A stretch of DNA of 64,000 nt from MAG-120531 sp038125995 (GTDB taxonomy: Bacteria; Bacteroidota; Bacteroidia; Flavobacteriales; Flavobacteriaceae): assembly GCA_038125995.1 (NCBI GenBank), contig JAYPEX010000005.1, positions 86,123 to 150,122 of the forward strand, read 5' to 3'. Positions 53,410-62,090 of the stretch are shown here, piece by piece. A model generated the notes under the pieces. It was given only the letters and a program-made list of their open reading frames with translations, was not told the DNA's origin and made no database searches. Position 1 is the stretch's first letter; each line of letters opens with the position of its first letter. The translations under genes and the position numbers were made by a program.

Positions 53410-54345
53410 TTATTTCTTATCTAATCCAAATTTCTTTAATCCTTCGTGAGAGATTTTAATCGCTTCTAATGGAGTGTGGTTGAACGTTTGATCTTGCTCT
53501 ACAAAGTAGTACTCCATTCCTGAAGTAGCTGCGTTTTCAGTGATGGTTTTGAAGTCGATATGACCTTCTCCTACTGGAGCAAAACGCCCCTGGTCATCCA
53601 TGTCTTTCACATGCCAAAGTTTAAATCTTCCTGGAAACCTGTTGAAATAATCCACTTGACTTTCTTTAGCAACTTCAACCCAGTAGAGGTCCATTTCAAA
53701 GTTGACATGTTCAGGGTTGGTGTTTTCAACTAAATAGTCAAATACTTTAATTCCTTCTTCGTCATTAGTGAATTCAAAGTGATGATTGTGGTATAAAAGT
53801 GAAATTCCTGCAGCATGTGCTTTTTCTCCTAATTGATTGATGACTTCTGTAAGGTGTTTAGCACCACCATTCATGCCGATTGTTTGTGTCTCTCTGTCAA
53901 AAGTAAACATGCCCATAGGAGGAACAGGGATTACAAAATACTTAAATCCAACTGCAATCGCATCTGCTAATTCTTGATCAGCATTTTCAAAAGTGATCGA
54001 ACCTTGGTGCGTGCTAATTGGGTTTAGTTGGTATTTTTCTAATAACGATTTAAATTCGGTAGGAGTGAGTCCGTAGTATTTTCCCTCATTGTACCCTGCT
54101 GACTCGATGTTTTTGTAGCCAGCTTCTGCTACAGCCTTTAATACGGATTCTAAATTCTCTCCATTTTGACCGATGTCATTTCTAAGCGTATAGAGCTGAA
54201 GACCTCCAAATCGGTTGTCGTCATGAGCGTGAGCTACTTCTGTTTGCGTTTCTTGTTTTGGAGTATTGTTACAACTCCAATTAGAGAATCCTAATGCAAT
54301 TACAACTGCGAAGGATAAAATGGTGTTTAGTTGAGTTCTTTTCAT
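53410..54345 (-). CDS. Exported sugar phosphate isomerase/epimerase-like TIM-barrel protein
   Basis: A 311-residue exported protein, probably a lipoprotein (Cys25 in FSNWSC; the lipobox is imperfect). The mature part is an AP-endonuclease-2/xylose-isomerase-like barrel: GGLQLYTLRNDIGQN, LYHNHHFEF with the conserved histidines, VNFEMDLYWVEVA, WHVKDMDDQGRF and PVGEGHIDFKTI. Metal ligands Glu, Asp, His and Glu are in the expected places. Periplasmic members of this family in Bacteroides act as lyases on 3-keto-glycosides; that role here is inference. A second such gene is at 62961-63944. Confidence 0.85.
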   Translation of the reverse strand: MKRTQLNTILSFAVVIALGFSNWSCNNTPKQETQTEVAHAHDDNRFGGLQLYTLRNDIGQNGENLESVLKAVAEAGYKNIESAGYNEGKYYGLTPTEFKSLLEKYQLNPISTHQGSITFENADQELADAIAVGFKYFVIPVPPMGMFTFDRETQTIGMNGGAKHLTEVINQLGEKAHAAGISLLYHNHHFEFTNDEEGIKVFDYLVENTNPEHVNFEMDLYWVEVAKESQVDYFNRFPGRFKLWHVKDMDDQGRFAPVGEGHIDFKTITENAATSGMEYYFVEQDQTFNHTPLEAIKISHEGLKKFGLDKK

Positions 54346-54438
54346 ATCTGTTTGCTTGTTTAAAAAGGAACCACAAGATATAAATTATTTCAATATATAC
54401 TGTAAAAAATACACAATAAGAAAATGAAAAAATTAAAT

Positions 54439-54455
54439 GCTCTTTTTTAAAGGGC
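54439..54455 (-). terminator. Possible terminator of the pxp operon
   Basis: GCTCTTT (54439-54445) and AAAGGGC (54449-54455) pair around a 3-base loop, with one mismatch when read on the minus strand. T-rich minus-strand sequence follows. It lies 15 bases after the pxpC stop. Confidence 0.45.
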
Positions 54456-54469
54456 TTTTAAACTCAAAT

Positions 54470-55327
54470 CTATAAGGATTCCTTTAATTTTGTTAGAAAT
54501 CTAAACTTGAATTTAGAGGCAGTAGCCATTTGGGCTATTAAATCGATACTTTCTTCACTGAGTTGTAAAACTCTTGGATAACCTCCAGTTGTTTGTCCAT
54601 CTCTCATCAAGATAATAAGACTTCCCTTGGGAGTTAGTTGAACGGAACCAGCCACGACAACTGAAGTGAGTTGATCCATCTGATGTTTATCTAAATTGGG
54701 TTCTATTTGGTAGGCCATCCGATCGTTGAGGTGACTTACTTTGAATTCATATTTGTGAAGTTGTTCTTTTTGAGAATCGCTTAAGGAGTCAAATTCAGGC
54801 CCTGGATAGACTTCTAAAAATCCATTGAAAACTTTTTGTTTTGGTACTGCAAATACTTGAAATTTGACACATTTGTCAAGTAAGGGGAGCTCCATGCCGT
54901 CTTCTAGTTTGTGAAAAGGAGTGACTCTTTTTAGAAATGACCGACTCCCCAATACTTTTGGGGTTTGAATTCCTCCACAGACTGCTAAATAAATTCTGAT
55001 GCCTCTCTTTAGTTTGCCAAATTTTAGAACTTGATTGGATTTAACAAAGACGGCTTCACGAAAAGGAATGGGTTGGTCGTCTAAAAACAACTCAAATTCA
55101 GCTCCTGCAGTGGCGATATAGGTGTCAAATTGAAATTGAAGAACAGGTCCCATCATGGTGATTTCAAGACAGGCATCATCGAGTTGATTTCCCAAAAGGG
55201 AGTTAGCGGTTTTTAATGCCATCTGATCCATAGCACCTCCCTTAGGAACTCCGTATTCCCCATAGCCAATTCTACCTAAATCCTGAACGGAGGTATACAT
55301 TCCTGCTTTGATAACTTTAATGGACAT
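54470..55327 (-). CDS. pxpC: 5-oxoprolinase subunit C (KipA-like)
   Basis: A 285-residue biotin-dependent carboxyltransferase-type domain protein, the PxpC/KipA subunit of the bacterial ATP-dependent 5-oxoprolinase that opens 5-oxoproline to glutamate. MYTSVQDLGRIGYGEYGVPKGGAMDQMAL, LEITMMGPVLQF, YLAVCGGIQTPKVLGSRS and LMRDGQTTGGYPRVLQL (each a separate stretch) are diagnostic. It overlaps pxpB by 11 bases and is the last gene of the operon. The enzyme is cytoplasmic. Confidence 0.94.
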   Translation of the reverse strand: MSIKVIKAGMYTSVQDLGRIGYGEYGVPKGGAMDQMALKTANSLLGNQLDDACLEITMMGPVLQFQFDTYIATAGAEFELFLDDQPIPFREAVFVKSNQVLKFGKLKRGIRIYLAVCGGIQTPKVLGSRSFLKRVTPFHKLEDGMELPLLDKCVKFQVFAVPKQKVFNGFLEVYPGPEFDSLSDSQKEQLHKYEFKVSHLNDRMAYQIEPNLDKHQMDQLTSVVVAGSVQLTPKGSLIILMRDGQTTGGYPRVLQLSEESIDLIAQMATASKFKFRFLTKLKESL

Positions 55328-56039
55328 AGGGAGTTTTATCGAGATGATATATATTTGTTTCTATTTGAATGCTGATGAGTTGGTATTCATCTGTACTTAT
55401 TGGATAAAACTGAATTTTATCTCCGACACATACAAAACAAGGAGGATCATTTTCCACTTTGAAGAGATCTAATGGAGATCTTCCGATGAGTTGCCAACCA
55501 CCAGGACTTTCTCCTGGATAAATCCCCGTTTGCATCCCCGCAATTCCCACAGAACCTTTGGGGACTTTTTCTCTTGGATGGATAAGTCTAGGGTGATACA
55601 GTCGCTTGTCCAATCCACCTAGATACATGAAACCAGGAAGGAATCCAATTGCAAAAACAGTATAGGTGTTTTTGGTGTGAAGTGCTACTAATTCCGCTGG
55701 GGAAATCTGGAGATCATCACACATTTGTTCTTGGTCTACTCCAAATGAAGGGTCGTAACAAACAGGAATTCTAATGAGAGACGATTTGTAGTTCCCTTCT
55801 TTTTTGTTTTGATATAGTTTTTTCAACGCATTTACAAGCTTTGAATAATCTTCAATGTAAGAGGGAAATTCCAGCATTAGTTCACAATAGGATGCTACTG
55901 AATAGCTTTTGGGAAGGTGCAATTCAATCGCTTTTTTGAACTCATTTATATCTTTTAATAGGGCCTGATCAATCAGTTGAGGCCATTGAATGAGAACAGA
56001 TCGCTCGTTGTATTGTCTATAGATTAGTTGATAGCTCAT
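55317..56039 (-). CDS. pxpB: 5-oxoprolinase subunit B (KipI-like)
   Basis: A 240-residue PxpB/KipI protein, second subunit of 5-oxoprolinase. VASYCELMLEFPS, IPVCYDPSFGVDQEQ, FAIGFLPGFMYLGGLD, PREKVPKGSVGIAGMQTGIYP (separate stretches) and ESPGGWQLIGRSPLDLF are typical. I start at the ATG at 56039 (MSYQLIYRQYNERS), which overlaps the pxpA stop as ATGA. The open frame reaches an ATG at 56105, but those extra 22 residues lie inside pxpA and do not resemble the family. Confidence 0.94.
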   Translation of the reverse strand: MSYQLIYRQYNERSVLIQWPQLIDQALLKDINEFKKAIELHLPKSYSVASYCELMLEFPSYIEDYSKLVNALKKLYQNKKEGNYKSSLIRIPVCYDPSFGVDQEQMCDDLQISPAELVALHTKNTYTVFAIGFLPGFMYLGGLDKRLYHPRLIHPREKVPKGSVGIAGMQTGIYPGESPGGWQLIGRSPLDLFKVENDPPCFVCVGDKIQFYPISTDEYQLISIQIETNIYHLDKTPYVH

Positions 56040-56755
56040 TTGGAATAGCGTTCTTCTATAAATTGGAGCCTTTCTAATGCCAAGGGGTGATCTCCGTGTA
56101 TGCAAAATGTAGCAGCTTTCATAGGGATAAGTGTTCCATCAATGCATGGAACTTCTTGTCTTAATCGAATGCTTTCTAACTGATCGTATACAGCATCTAA
56201 GCTGTCTTTTTCAGCATGGGGTAAGGCTCTTGAAATCAATCGGCCTTCTCGATTGTAATTGCGATCGATAAAGGCTTCAAAAGACACTGGTGTATTCGAT
56301 TCCTTTGCTAAATCTGCTAATCTACCGTTAAAAGGTGTGTATAATGTTTGATGAGGATAGGACCTTGTGACCTCTAAAAACCAAATACACAATTCCTCAT
56401 TTACACACAAGTCGTTATAAAGGGCTCCGTGGGCTTTGATGTGATTGTTTTCAGTATGTAGTTTTGAAAGCTGATCAAAATAAAGGTCCAATTGTTGTCT
56501 CATACTTGAAAAGAACGCTACTTTGTCGAGTTTGATGGATACTCTACCAAAATTCTCAAAGTCTGGATAAGAGGGATGAGCACCTACTTCAAGTCCGAGA
56601 TCAACTGCTTTTGAAAGGGTTTTATAAACACTAGTTGAATTTCCAAAATGTCCACCACAGGCAATATTACAGGCCTGTATGTAGTTCATGATTTGTGCTT
56701 CATTTTTGGAGCCTTCTCCTAAGTCGCAGTTGATATGTAGTTGATTTCGATTCAT
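56036..56755 (-). CDS. pxpA: 5-oxoprolinase subunit A (LamB/YcsF family)
   Basis: A 239-residue LamB/YcsF-family protein, the PxpA subunit that works with PxpBC to convert 5-oxoproline to glutamate using ATP. LHINCDLGEGSKNEAQIMNYI, NIACGGHFGNSTSVYKTL, LEVGAHPSYPDFENFGR, HIKAHGALYNDLC and FEAFIDRNYNREGRLISR are diagnostic. It overlaps the Nramp-related gene by one base (TAATG) and pxpB by four, so all four genes are one tight operon. Confidence 0.95.
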   Translation of the reverse strand: MNRNQLHINCDLGEGSKNEAQIMNYIQACNIACGGHFGNSTSVYKTLSKAVDLGLEVGAHPSYPDFENFGRVSIKLDKVAFFSSMRQQLDLYFDQLSKLHTENNHIKAHGALYNDLCVNEELCIWFLEVTRSYPHQTLYTPFNGRLADLAKESNTPVSFEAFIDRNYNREGRLISRALPHAEKDSLDAVYDQLESIRLRQEVPCIDGTLIPMKAATFCIHGDHPLALERLQFIEERYSK

Positions 56756-57945
56756 TAAAATATATTGGAAAGGGTTTTAATACTCATGAGTACGCTTATG
56801 ATAACGATTAAAATTCCCAATATATTTTGAACAATTCCGTTTTTATATTCCTTTAATAGTGAATTGTTGTTGACCAACCAAAGGATGTAGATCGCTAAAA
56901 TTGGCAGCAGGATACCATTGGTTATTTGGGCGAATTGAATGATGATTAGGGGACTAAATCCAAAACCCAAAGAAAACATCCCCAATATCAGAATGACTAA
57001 TGCGGTGTTTTTAAACTTTGGATCAGAAGGACCAACCTTCCAGTTAAAACACGAATTAGCTACATATGCTGCTGCAATTGGAGCTGTTAGTGCTGAACTA
57101 ATTCCAGCTGCAAAGAGACCTAATCCTATCATCGTTTTGGCAAATTTTCCGTAGAGGGGCTCTAGGCCTGCAGCAATATCGACCACTGATTTTAGACTAG
57201 TGGCATCAATAGCAGCAGCTGTGATCATAATCGATATGGAAATGATACCTCCTAATCCAATGGCAATAAAGGTATCCAAGCGTACATGTGCTAGATGACT
57301 AGGATCATTCCAGTGTTCTTTAGCCATGGCTGCGTGTAAGAACAAATTATAAGGGACTACAGTGGTTCCAACAAGAGCAATGGCTGTAAAAACAGTGGTG
57401 CTGTCGAGATGAAATGAACTTAATCCGCTGAAGAGTTCACCCAGCTCAGGGCCTGTAATGATGGCTGTTATTAAAAAGGAACTACTCATAAAGAGCACTA
57501 AACCTATCAAAATATTCTTAAGGTACTTCATCGAACCAAAACGCAGTAAGATCGCTGTTGTGATTCCAATAATCCATGGGTAGAAACTTGCGTATTTTTC
57601 AGTAAATAAGGATTCTAGTCCCAATACGGCACCATTGAGATTGCCAGCTTCATAGGCCGTGTTTCCAATCACAATCGCTGAGAGAATGAGAAGGGTTACT
57701 AAACTTTTTAAAAATGGATTTTTAATTTCAGTTCTGATGAGTTCAGCTAATCCTTTTTTGGTTACAATCCCAATACGAGCCGACATTTCCTGAAATGAAA
57801 TCGCAATTACAATCGAAAGGACTAGTGCCCAGAGTAAGCTAAAACCGAATTCTATACCAGCTTTGGCGCATATAGTGACAGTCCCTGGTCCAATAAAGGC
57901 TGCAGTAATTAGCGTAGCAGGCCCTAGTTTTAAGCCGTTCTTCAT
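56755..57945 (-). CDS. Nramp-related transporter with altered metal site, linked to pxpABC
   Basis: A 396-residue Nramp-fold membrane protein with about 11 membrane segments. Nramp metal transporters carry DPGN in helix 1 and MPH in helix 6. Here helix 1 reads Gly19-P-G-Thr22 (AAFIGPGTVTICAKAG) and helix 6 Val197-P-Tyr199-N (GTTVVPYNLFLHA), so the metal-coordinating Asp, Asn and Met are all missing. Relatives (YcsG in Bacillus) sit beside pxpA. I infer that it imports 5-oxoproline or another organic compound, or possibly an unusual ion. It starts a four-gene operon with pxpABC and is divergent from the PHP gene. Confidence 0.88.
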   Translation of the reverse strand: MKNGLKLGPATLITAAFIGPGTVTICAKAGIEFGFSLLWALVLSIVIAISFQEMSARIGIVTKKGLAELIRTEIKNPFLKSLVTLLILSAIVIGNTAYEAGNLNGAVLGLESLFTEKYASFYPWIIGITTAILLRFGSMKYLKNILIGLVLFMSSSFLITAIITGPELGELFSGLSSFHLDSTTVFTAIALVGTTVVPYNLFLHAAMAKEHWNDPSHLAHVRLDTFIAIGLGGIISISIMITAAAIDATSLKSVVDIAAGLEPLYGKFAKTMIGLGLFAAGISSALTAPIAAAYVANSCFNWKVGPSDPKFKNTALVILILGMFSLGFGFSPLIIIQFAQITNGILLPILAIYILWLVNNNSLLKEYKNGIVQNILGILIVIISVLMSIKTLSNIF

Positions 57946-57993
57946 AAGTAATCTCTTTTAGCTTATCTTTAGGAAGTTAAATTACAATATCCT

Positions 57994-59124
57994 ATGAAAA
58001 ACTTAAAATCCCTCAGCTTAATCTTTAGTTTTATTTTGACGACTATGCTTTACAGTCAGTCGCATAGCCATATCAGTGCTCAAAAGAAAATTTCATATCC
58101 CGATATTGATGGCTATCAAACACTGAGTTCTGATTTACATATTCACACCGTTTTCTCCGATGGAAATGTGTGGCCTACAATACGTGTTCAAGAGGCTTTA
58201 TTAGAAGATTTAGATGTTATAGCTATGACAGAGCATTTGGAATACCAACCGCATCAAAAGGACCTTCCGCACCCTGATCGAAATCGCTCCTATGAAATTG
58301 CTTTAAAGGAGGCTGCAAGTCACAATCTAATTGTCATAACAGGATCAGAGATTACTCGTTCAGCACCTGTGGGTCACAATAATGCCATATTTATATCGGA
58401 CGCCAATCCACTTTTGGATAAAGAAGACCCAAAAACATCGTTTAACGAAGCTAAAAAACAAGGAGCTTTTGTATTTTGGAATCATCCAGCCTGGTACCGA
58501 CAAAGCTCTAAGGGAATTCCAGTTTTTTCTGAATTTCAAAAGAAAATGATCCAGCAAGGAAAACTTCACGGAGTTGAAGTAATCAATGAAGGAGCCTATA
58601 GCGAAGAAGCTTTTGCATTAGCTTTAGAAGAAGGACTAACTGTACTTGGAAACTCCGACGTACACGATTTAATTGGATGGGATTATTTGGACAAACATCA
58701 AACCCATAGGCCCATCACCCTCATATTTTCAAAAGATAAGGAGCTCAATTCTATCAAAGAGGCGCTTTTTGAAGGAAGAACTGTTGCAGTTTTTAATAAC
58801 TTTTGGGTGGGCAAAGAAGAATTTGTAATTCCGCTTCTCAAAAATTCTCTAAGTGTTGAAAACCCAAATTATCTCGATCAATCAGAAGTGTTGGAATTGA
58901 CTTTAATCAATCATTCGAGCTCTGATTTGTTACTCGAAAATCAAATGCCTTATTCGTTCTATTTCAATCCAAGAGTTTTTACGGTTCCTGCTATGGGAAG
59001 GATGACTCTTCAGATTAAAACACTTGAACAACTAGAGCGAATTCAATTGAAATTCAAAGCCCTTAAAGCGTACACAGCACCTAAAAATCAAGCTGTAGTG
59101 AGTTGGGAAGTTACAGTTGATTAG
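57994..59124 (+). CDS. Secreted PHP-domain phosphoesterase
   Basis: A 376-residue exported protein (signal peptide about 1-21) with a PHP metal-dependent phosphoesterase domain: SSDLHIHTVFSDG (His49, His51, Asp56), IAMTEHLEYQPHQ, VITGSEITRS, FWNHPAWYRQ and LGNSDVHDLIGWD. These give the usual ligands for a two- or three-metal site. Similar Bacteroidetes proteins are named Sb-PDE family phosphodiesterases after an enzyme acting on organophosphate diesters. The C-terminal region (about 265-376) is a beta domain. The natural substrate is unknown. It is divergent from the Nramp-related gene; its stop overlaps the convergent DUF2490 gene by 4 bases. Confidence 0.88.
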   Translation: MKNLKSLSLIFSFILTTMLYSQSHSHISAQKKISYPDIDGYQTLSSDLHIHTVFSDGNVWPTIRVQEALLEDLDVIAMTEHLEYQPHQKDLPHPDRNRSYEIALKEAASHNLIVITGSEITRSAPVGHNNAIFISDANPLLDKEDPKTSFNEAKKQGAFVFWNHPAWYRQSSKGIPVFSEFQKKMIQQGKLHGVEVINEGAYSEEAFALALEEGLTVLGNSDVHDLIGWDYLDKHQTHRPITLIFSKDKELNSIKEALFEGRTVAVFNNFWVGKEEFVIPLLKNSLSVENPNYLDQSEVLELTLINHSSSDLLLENQMPYSFYFNPRVFTVPAMGRMTLQIKTLEQLERIQLKFKALKAYTAPKNQAVVSWEVTVD

Positions 59125-59777
59125 AGTTTGAACTTGTAAAACAAACCAATGATGTGATGGCGTTCGATAAACTGAGTAGCTGTCATATAGAAATAAGCGA
59201 CTTTTAGTTTGTGTTCCCCAAAAGATAGATCTGTTTGAGCTCCATAACGCCATTTCTTAACTCCTGAAAAATTGGGGTCCCCAACGCTCAAAAAAGGTTC
59301 AATTAAAAACTCAGGATCGTAGTTCCAATTGTCAATGCGGAACTCTATGCCGTTTTTAAAGCGCAAGTATTTACTGCTAGGATTTGTAGATCCAAACTCA
59401 TTGGATAGTTGATAACGGACTCTAGATTTAAATTTTACATTACCAAAACGCTTATTGTAGTTCAGATCAGTGTGAACTCGATATTGATTTTCAATTCCTT
59501 GTTGACCTCCACTAGTGTCGTTATTTTTGCCAATTCTAAGACCAACTTCTAAAGAGAGCTCTTTAGAGAAGTCATATTCGACATTATTTTCAAAAAAGTA
59601 CTTGTCTAATTCTTTAAAATCACTCTTTGATCGATGTTGTAATCCAATTGAATTGTGGAGTTTTTCTGAAATTTGAAATTTGGTTTTGATGCCGATCCAA
59701 GATTTGGCCTCTGATGTAGATTGAGCTATTAATAGGGTGCTACTGCCTATGAATAAAATACTTAAAATTCGCTTCAC
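59121..59777 (-). CDS. DUF2490 outer-membrane beta-barrel protein
   Basis: A 218-residue exported protein (signal peptide about 1-18, ending LIA) of the DUF2490 family. It shows alternating amphipathic strands, for example SWIGIKTKFQISEKLHNSIGLQHRSK (in part), GLRIGKNNDT, KFKSRVRYQLS and HIIGLFYKFKL at the C-terminus, a typical outer-membrane barrel ending. It lies 2 bases after the DUF4956 gene. Function unknown; it is probably part of an envelope system with its two upstream neighbours. Confidence 0.85.
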   Translation of the reverse strand: MKRILSILFIGSSTLLIAQSTSEAKSWIGIKTKFQISEKLHNSIGLQHRSKSDFKELDKYFFENNVEYDFSKELSLEVGLRIGKNNDTSGGQQGIENQYRVHTDLNYNKRFGNVKFKSRVRYQLSNEFGSTNPSSKYLRFKNGIEFRIDNWNYDPEFLIEPFLSVGDPNFSGVKKWRYGAQTDLSFGEHKLKVAYFYMTATQFIERHHIIGLFYKFKL

Positions 59778-59779
59778 AA

Positions 59780-60340
59780 TTAAACTTTGAAGTAGTAGGT
59801 TAGTTTTACAGTTTTGTTTACCAAATCAATTTTTTGAACCTTAACTTTCTCAATGTGACACTTAAATTCATTTTCTAAAGTTTGTATAAGCTCAAGTTTT
59901 TTATGGTGTTGAAAGAGATCTGAATAAGGGAGTGTGACCTCTTGGGGAAGTAATTTTGTTTTATTCTTATAAGTGTTTTCGATTACCAACAACATCAAGA
60001 TTACAAAAGCGTTCGATAAAATCATTTCCAATGAGCTCACCTTGTCATTCGATAGTGCGTTGATGATTGCTATTCCAATAACCACAAAGAGATAGGTCAT
60101 CTCTTTAATTTCAATGGTAAAAGTACGGTATCTGATAATGCCAAAAACAGCAAAAAGACCGATGGCTAATCCAATATCCAACTCGTTTTGTTTGAGAGAA
60201 TAACACAGTAAAAATACCACTGTACTAATCATAAAGTAGGTAAACATATGCTTGGAATTCTCCGAGTAACGATGATATATAAAGCGAATAATAATGATTG
60301 CTACAAAAAGGTTAATAAGAAGTCGTATTGCTAAATCCAT
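59780..60340 (-). CDS. DUF4956 inner-membrane protein
   Basis: A 186-residue membrane protein with about four to five hydrophobic segments in the first 120 residues and a soluble C-terminal domain (about 125-186, with LELIQTLENEFKCHIEKVKVQKIDL). FAVFGIIRYRTFTIEIKEMTYLFVVIG (split at the membrane loop) is the DUF4956 signature. This family is usually found next to a VTC-type polyphosphate polymerase; none is present here. It starts 5 bases after the upstream secreted-protein gene and 2 bases before DUF2490. Confidence 0.88.
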   Translation of the reverse strand: MDLAIRLLINLFVAIIIIRFIYHRYSENSKHMFTYFMISTVVFLLCYSLKQNELDIGLAIGLFAVFGIIRYRTFTIEIKEMTYLFVVIGIAIINALSNDKVSSLEMILSNAFVILMLLVIENTYKNKTKLLPQEVTLPYSDLFQHHKKLELIQTLENEFKCHIEKVKVQKIDLVNKTVKLTYYFKV

Positions 60341-60345
60341 GGTCG

Positions 60346-61026
60346 CTAGTTATTGTTGTTGTGATCTTCATTCGACTCTTGATCTTCTTCTAAAAAGCTC
60401 ATATCAATTTCAGGTAGTTCGTAAATTCTTCCTGCTCTTACGGTGTATGGTTTTTCTGGAAGTCCATCCAATCGTATGAAGTTTTCGTAGGCGTTTAGTA
60501 TCGGCATTGACTTAAAACGCTTTCCAAATTTAAAACTTGTCAAGAGAAGTGTAGAGTCTATTTGTTCAATCTCATAACGTTTTAACTTATCAGGTCTCGC
60601 TAGTAATTGGATTCCTAAAAATATGGTGTCCACTTCTTTCTCAGTTTTGTAGTAATAGGTAAACTCATTCAACTCTTCGAGCGTATTGGGAGTTTTTGTG
60701 GGAACCAAACGAACATAATCAGTGCCAAATATTCGTTGGTGTTCATCCTCTAGCTCAATTCTAATCCGATTTTGATCTACAAATTTTAAATGTCCCCAAG
60801 AGGTTCCATCGACGATAATGCTGTCGTTTTCTAGCGAATAACTGTGAATTGATTTAAAATCTTTAAAATCGTAAATGCTTAGATCGTTCTGATTGAAATT
60901 TAGCACGGTAGTACCAATAAGACTAACAGTTGCACTGTCTTTAGCGATGATCCATTTTCCTTTGAGTTCCTGTGCCTGTAGGGCAAGACTCAAAAAGAAT
61001 GATAAAAGTACTAGGGATGATTTCAT
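60346..61026 (-). CDS. Secreted lipocalin-like protein of unknown function
   Basis: A 226-residue exported protein (signal peptide about 1-17, ending LQA). The first part (about 19-110) looks like a small beta-barrel or lipocalin domain: ELKGKWIIAKDSATVSLIG, SYSLENDSIIVDGTSWGHLKF. The middle has further beta strands, and the end (about 205-226) is acidic and asparagine-rich (FLEEDQESNEDHNNNN). I do not recognise a named family. It is followed by DUF4956 and DUF2490 with gaps of 5 and 2 bases, so the three act together. Confidence 0.78.
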   Translation of the reverse strand: MKSSLVLLSFFLSLALQAQELKGKWIIAKDSATVSLIGTTVLNFNQNDLSIYDFKDFKSIHSYSLENDSIIVDGTSWGHLKFVDQNRIRIELEDEHQRIFGTDYVRLVPTKTPNTLEELNEFTYYYKTEKEVDTIFLGIQLLARPDKLKRYEIEQIDSTLLLTSFKFGKRFKSMPILNAYENFIRLDGLPEKPYTVRAGRIYELPEIDMSFLEEDQESNEDHNNNN

Positions 61027-61072
61027 GTTGCTAAATTACAAAAACTAGGATTTAGATTTACGTAGAGAAATG

Positions 61073-61930
61073 TTATAGATGTATTTTTCGATATTCATTA
61101 GGACTATAGGTCGTTTGCTTTTTAAACTGTCTAAAAAAGTTAGGGATATTGTTAAACCCACATTCATATCCAATCGATTGTACATCCTTATCAGTTTGTA
61201 ATAAGAGTTTGATGGCATTGTTGATTCGGTACTCGTTCAAATAGCTTATAAAAGTCTTAGAAGTGGTTTTTTTAAAGAACCTACTAAAGGAGCTGGGACT
61301 CATAAAGACTATTTGAGCAACATCTTCTAGACTGATAGGATCAGAATAGTTTTTTTCAATGTAGTTGAATACCTTGTTGATTCGATCACTTTCTCGTGGA
61401 TTGAGTAAAAAAGAATCTCCATGGGCATTGAGAATGGTCTTTTGATCCGTTATAGCCATTTCATTTAAGATTTCCATGAGCGAAAAAATCTTTTTGAAAT
61501 TGCTTTCATCCATTAAAATAAGCAAGCGTTTTCCAATTCGGTGTTTAAATTCTCGATCAAAAGCGATGCCGTTTGCTGCGAGATCTAGTAATTGTTTAAT
61601 TTTTGAAAACTCTTTTGTTTCTTCAAGGGCTGTACCCAACATGGTAGACTTAAAATGAACGACTACTTCAAAGCGATCATTTTCAAAATTATTGGTAAAC
61701 CCATGGTGAGGAACATTGCTTCCTATCAATACTAGTTCTCCATCACTAAAATTTGAGAGGTGCAATCCAATTTTACGTCGACCTACACCATTACTGATGT
61801 AAACAATTTCAAATTCCTCGTGATAGTGCCATCCAGCATCCTGAGATCCACGGTTGTACTGATCAAAATACATGACATTGACCGTGGCTTCTGATTGGGT
61901 AAATTCTTTGTGAATTTTGTGATTGATCAT
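61073..61930 (-). CDS. AraC family transcriptional regulator
   Basis: A 285-residue AraC regulator. An N-terminal cupin domain (about 20-110: GWHYHEEFEIVYISNGVGRRKIG, GELVLIGSNVPHHGF) binds an effector, and two C-terminal helix-turn-helix motifs follow (about 185-283: ISLEDVAQIVFMSPSSFSRFFKK and VQSIGYECGFNNIPNFFRQFKK, YSPNEYRKIHL). It probably senses a sugar-type ligand. It is transcribed toward the secreted protein-DUF4956-DUF2490 genes (46 bases) and divergent from the small secreted protein gene, both possible targets. Confidence 0.92.
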   Translation of the reverse strand: MINHKIHKEFTQSEATVNVMYFDQYNRGSQDAGWHYHEEFEIVYISNGVGRRKIGLHLSNFSDGELVLIGSNVPHHGFTNNFENDRFEVVVHFKSTMLGTALEETKEFSKIKQLLDLAANGIAFDREFKHRIGKRLLILMDESNFKKIFSLMEILNEMAITDQKTILNAHGDSFLLNPRESDRINKVFNYIEKNYSDPISLEDVAQIVFMSPSSFSRFFKKTTSKTFISYLNEYRINNAIKLLLQTDKDVQSIGYECGFNNIPNFFRQFKKQTTYSPNEYRKIHL

Positions 61931-62002
61931 GATGAATTCTTAAGCTTGAAATCTAATTATATACTTTTTTGTCATTAACATATACAAAAATGTAATTTGA
62001 AG

Positions 62003-62010
62003 CAAAAATA
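62003..62010 (-). promoter_or_regulatory. Possible -7 box of the AraC gene
   Basis: On the minus strand TATTTTTG matches TAnnTTTG, 73 bases before the AraC start codon. No well-spaced -33 TTG is visible. Confidence 0.4.
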
Positions 62011-62057
62011 GACAATAATTAGCAAAAAAACATACATATTACGGCTAATTCTCGCAG

Positions 62058-62065
62058 TAAATTTG
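62058..62065 (+). promoter_or_regulatory. Probable -7 box of the small secreted protein gene
   Basis: TAAATTTG matches TAnnTTTG and lies 26 bases before the start codon at 62091. Confidence 0.5.
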
Positions 62066-62090
62066 TCTTATAATTTAAAACTTAAAAGTT

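Noticed and set aside
56040..56105. Longer pxpB start inside pxpA
   Set aside because: The extra residues are a by-product of the pxpA coding sequence; the ATGA overlap at 56036-56039 is the classic coupled start.
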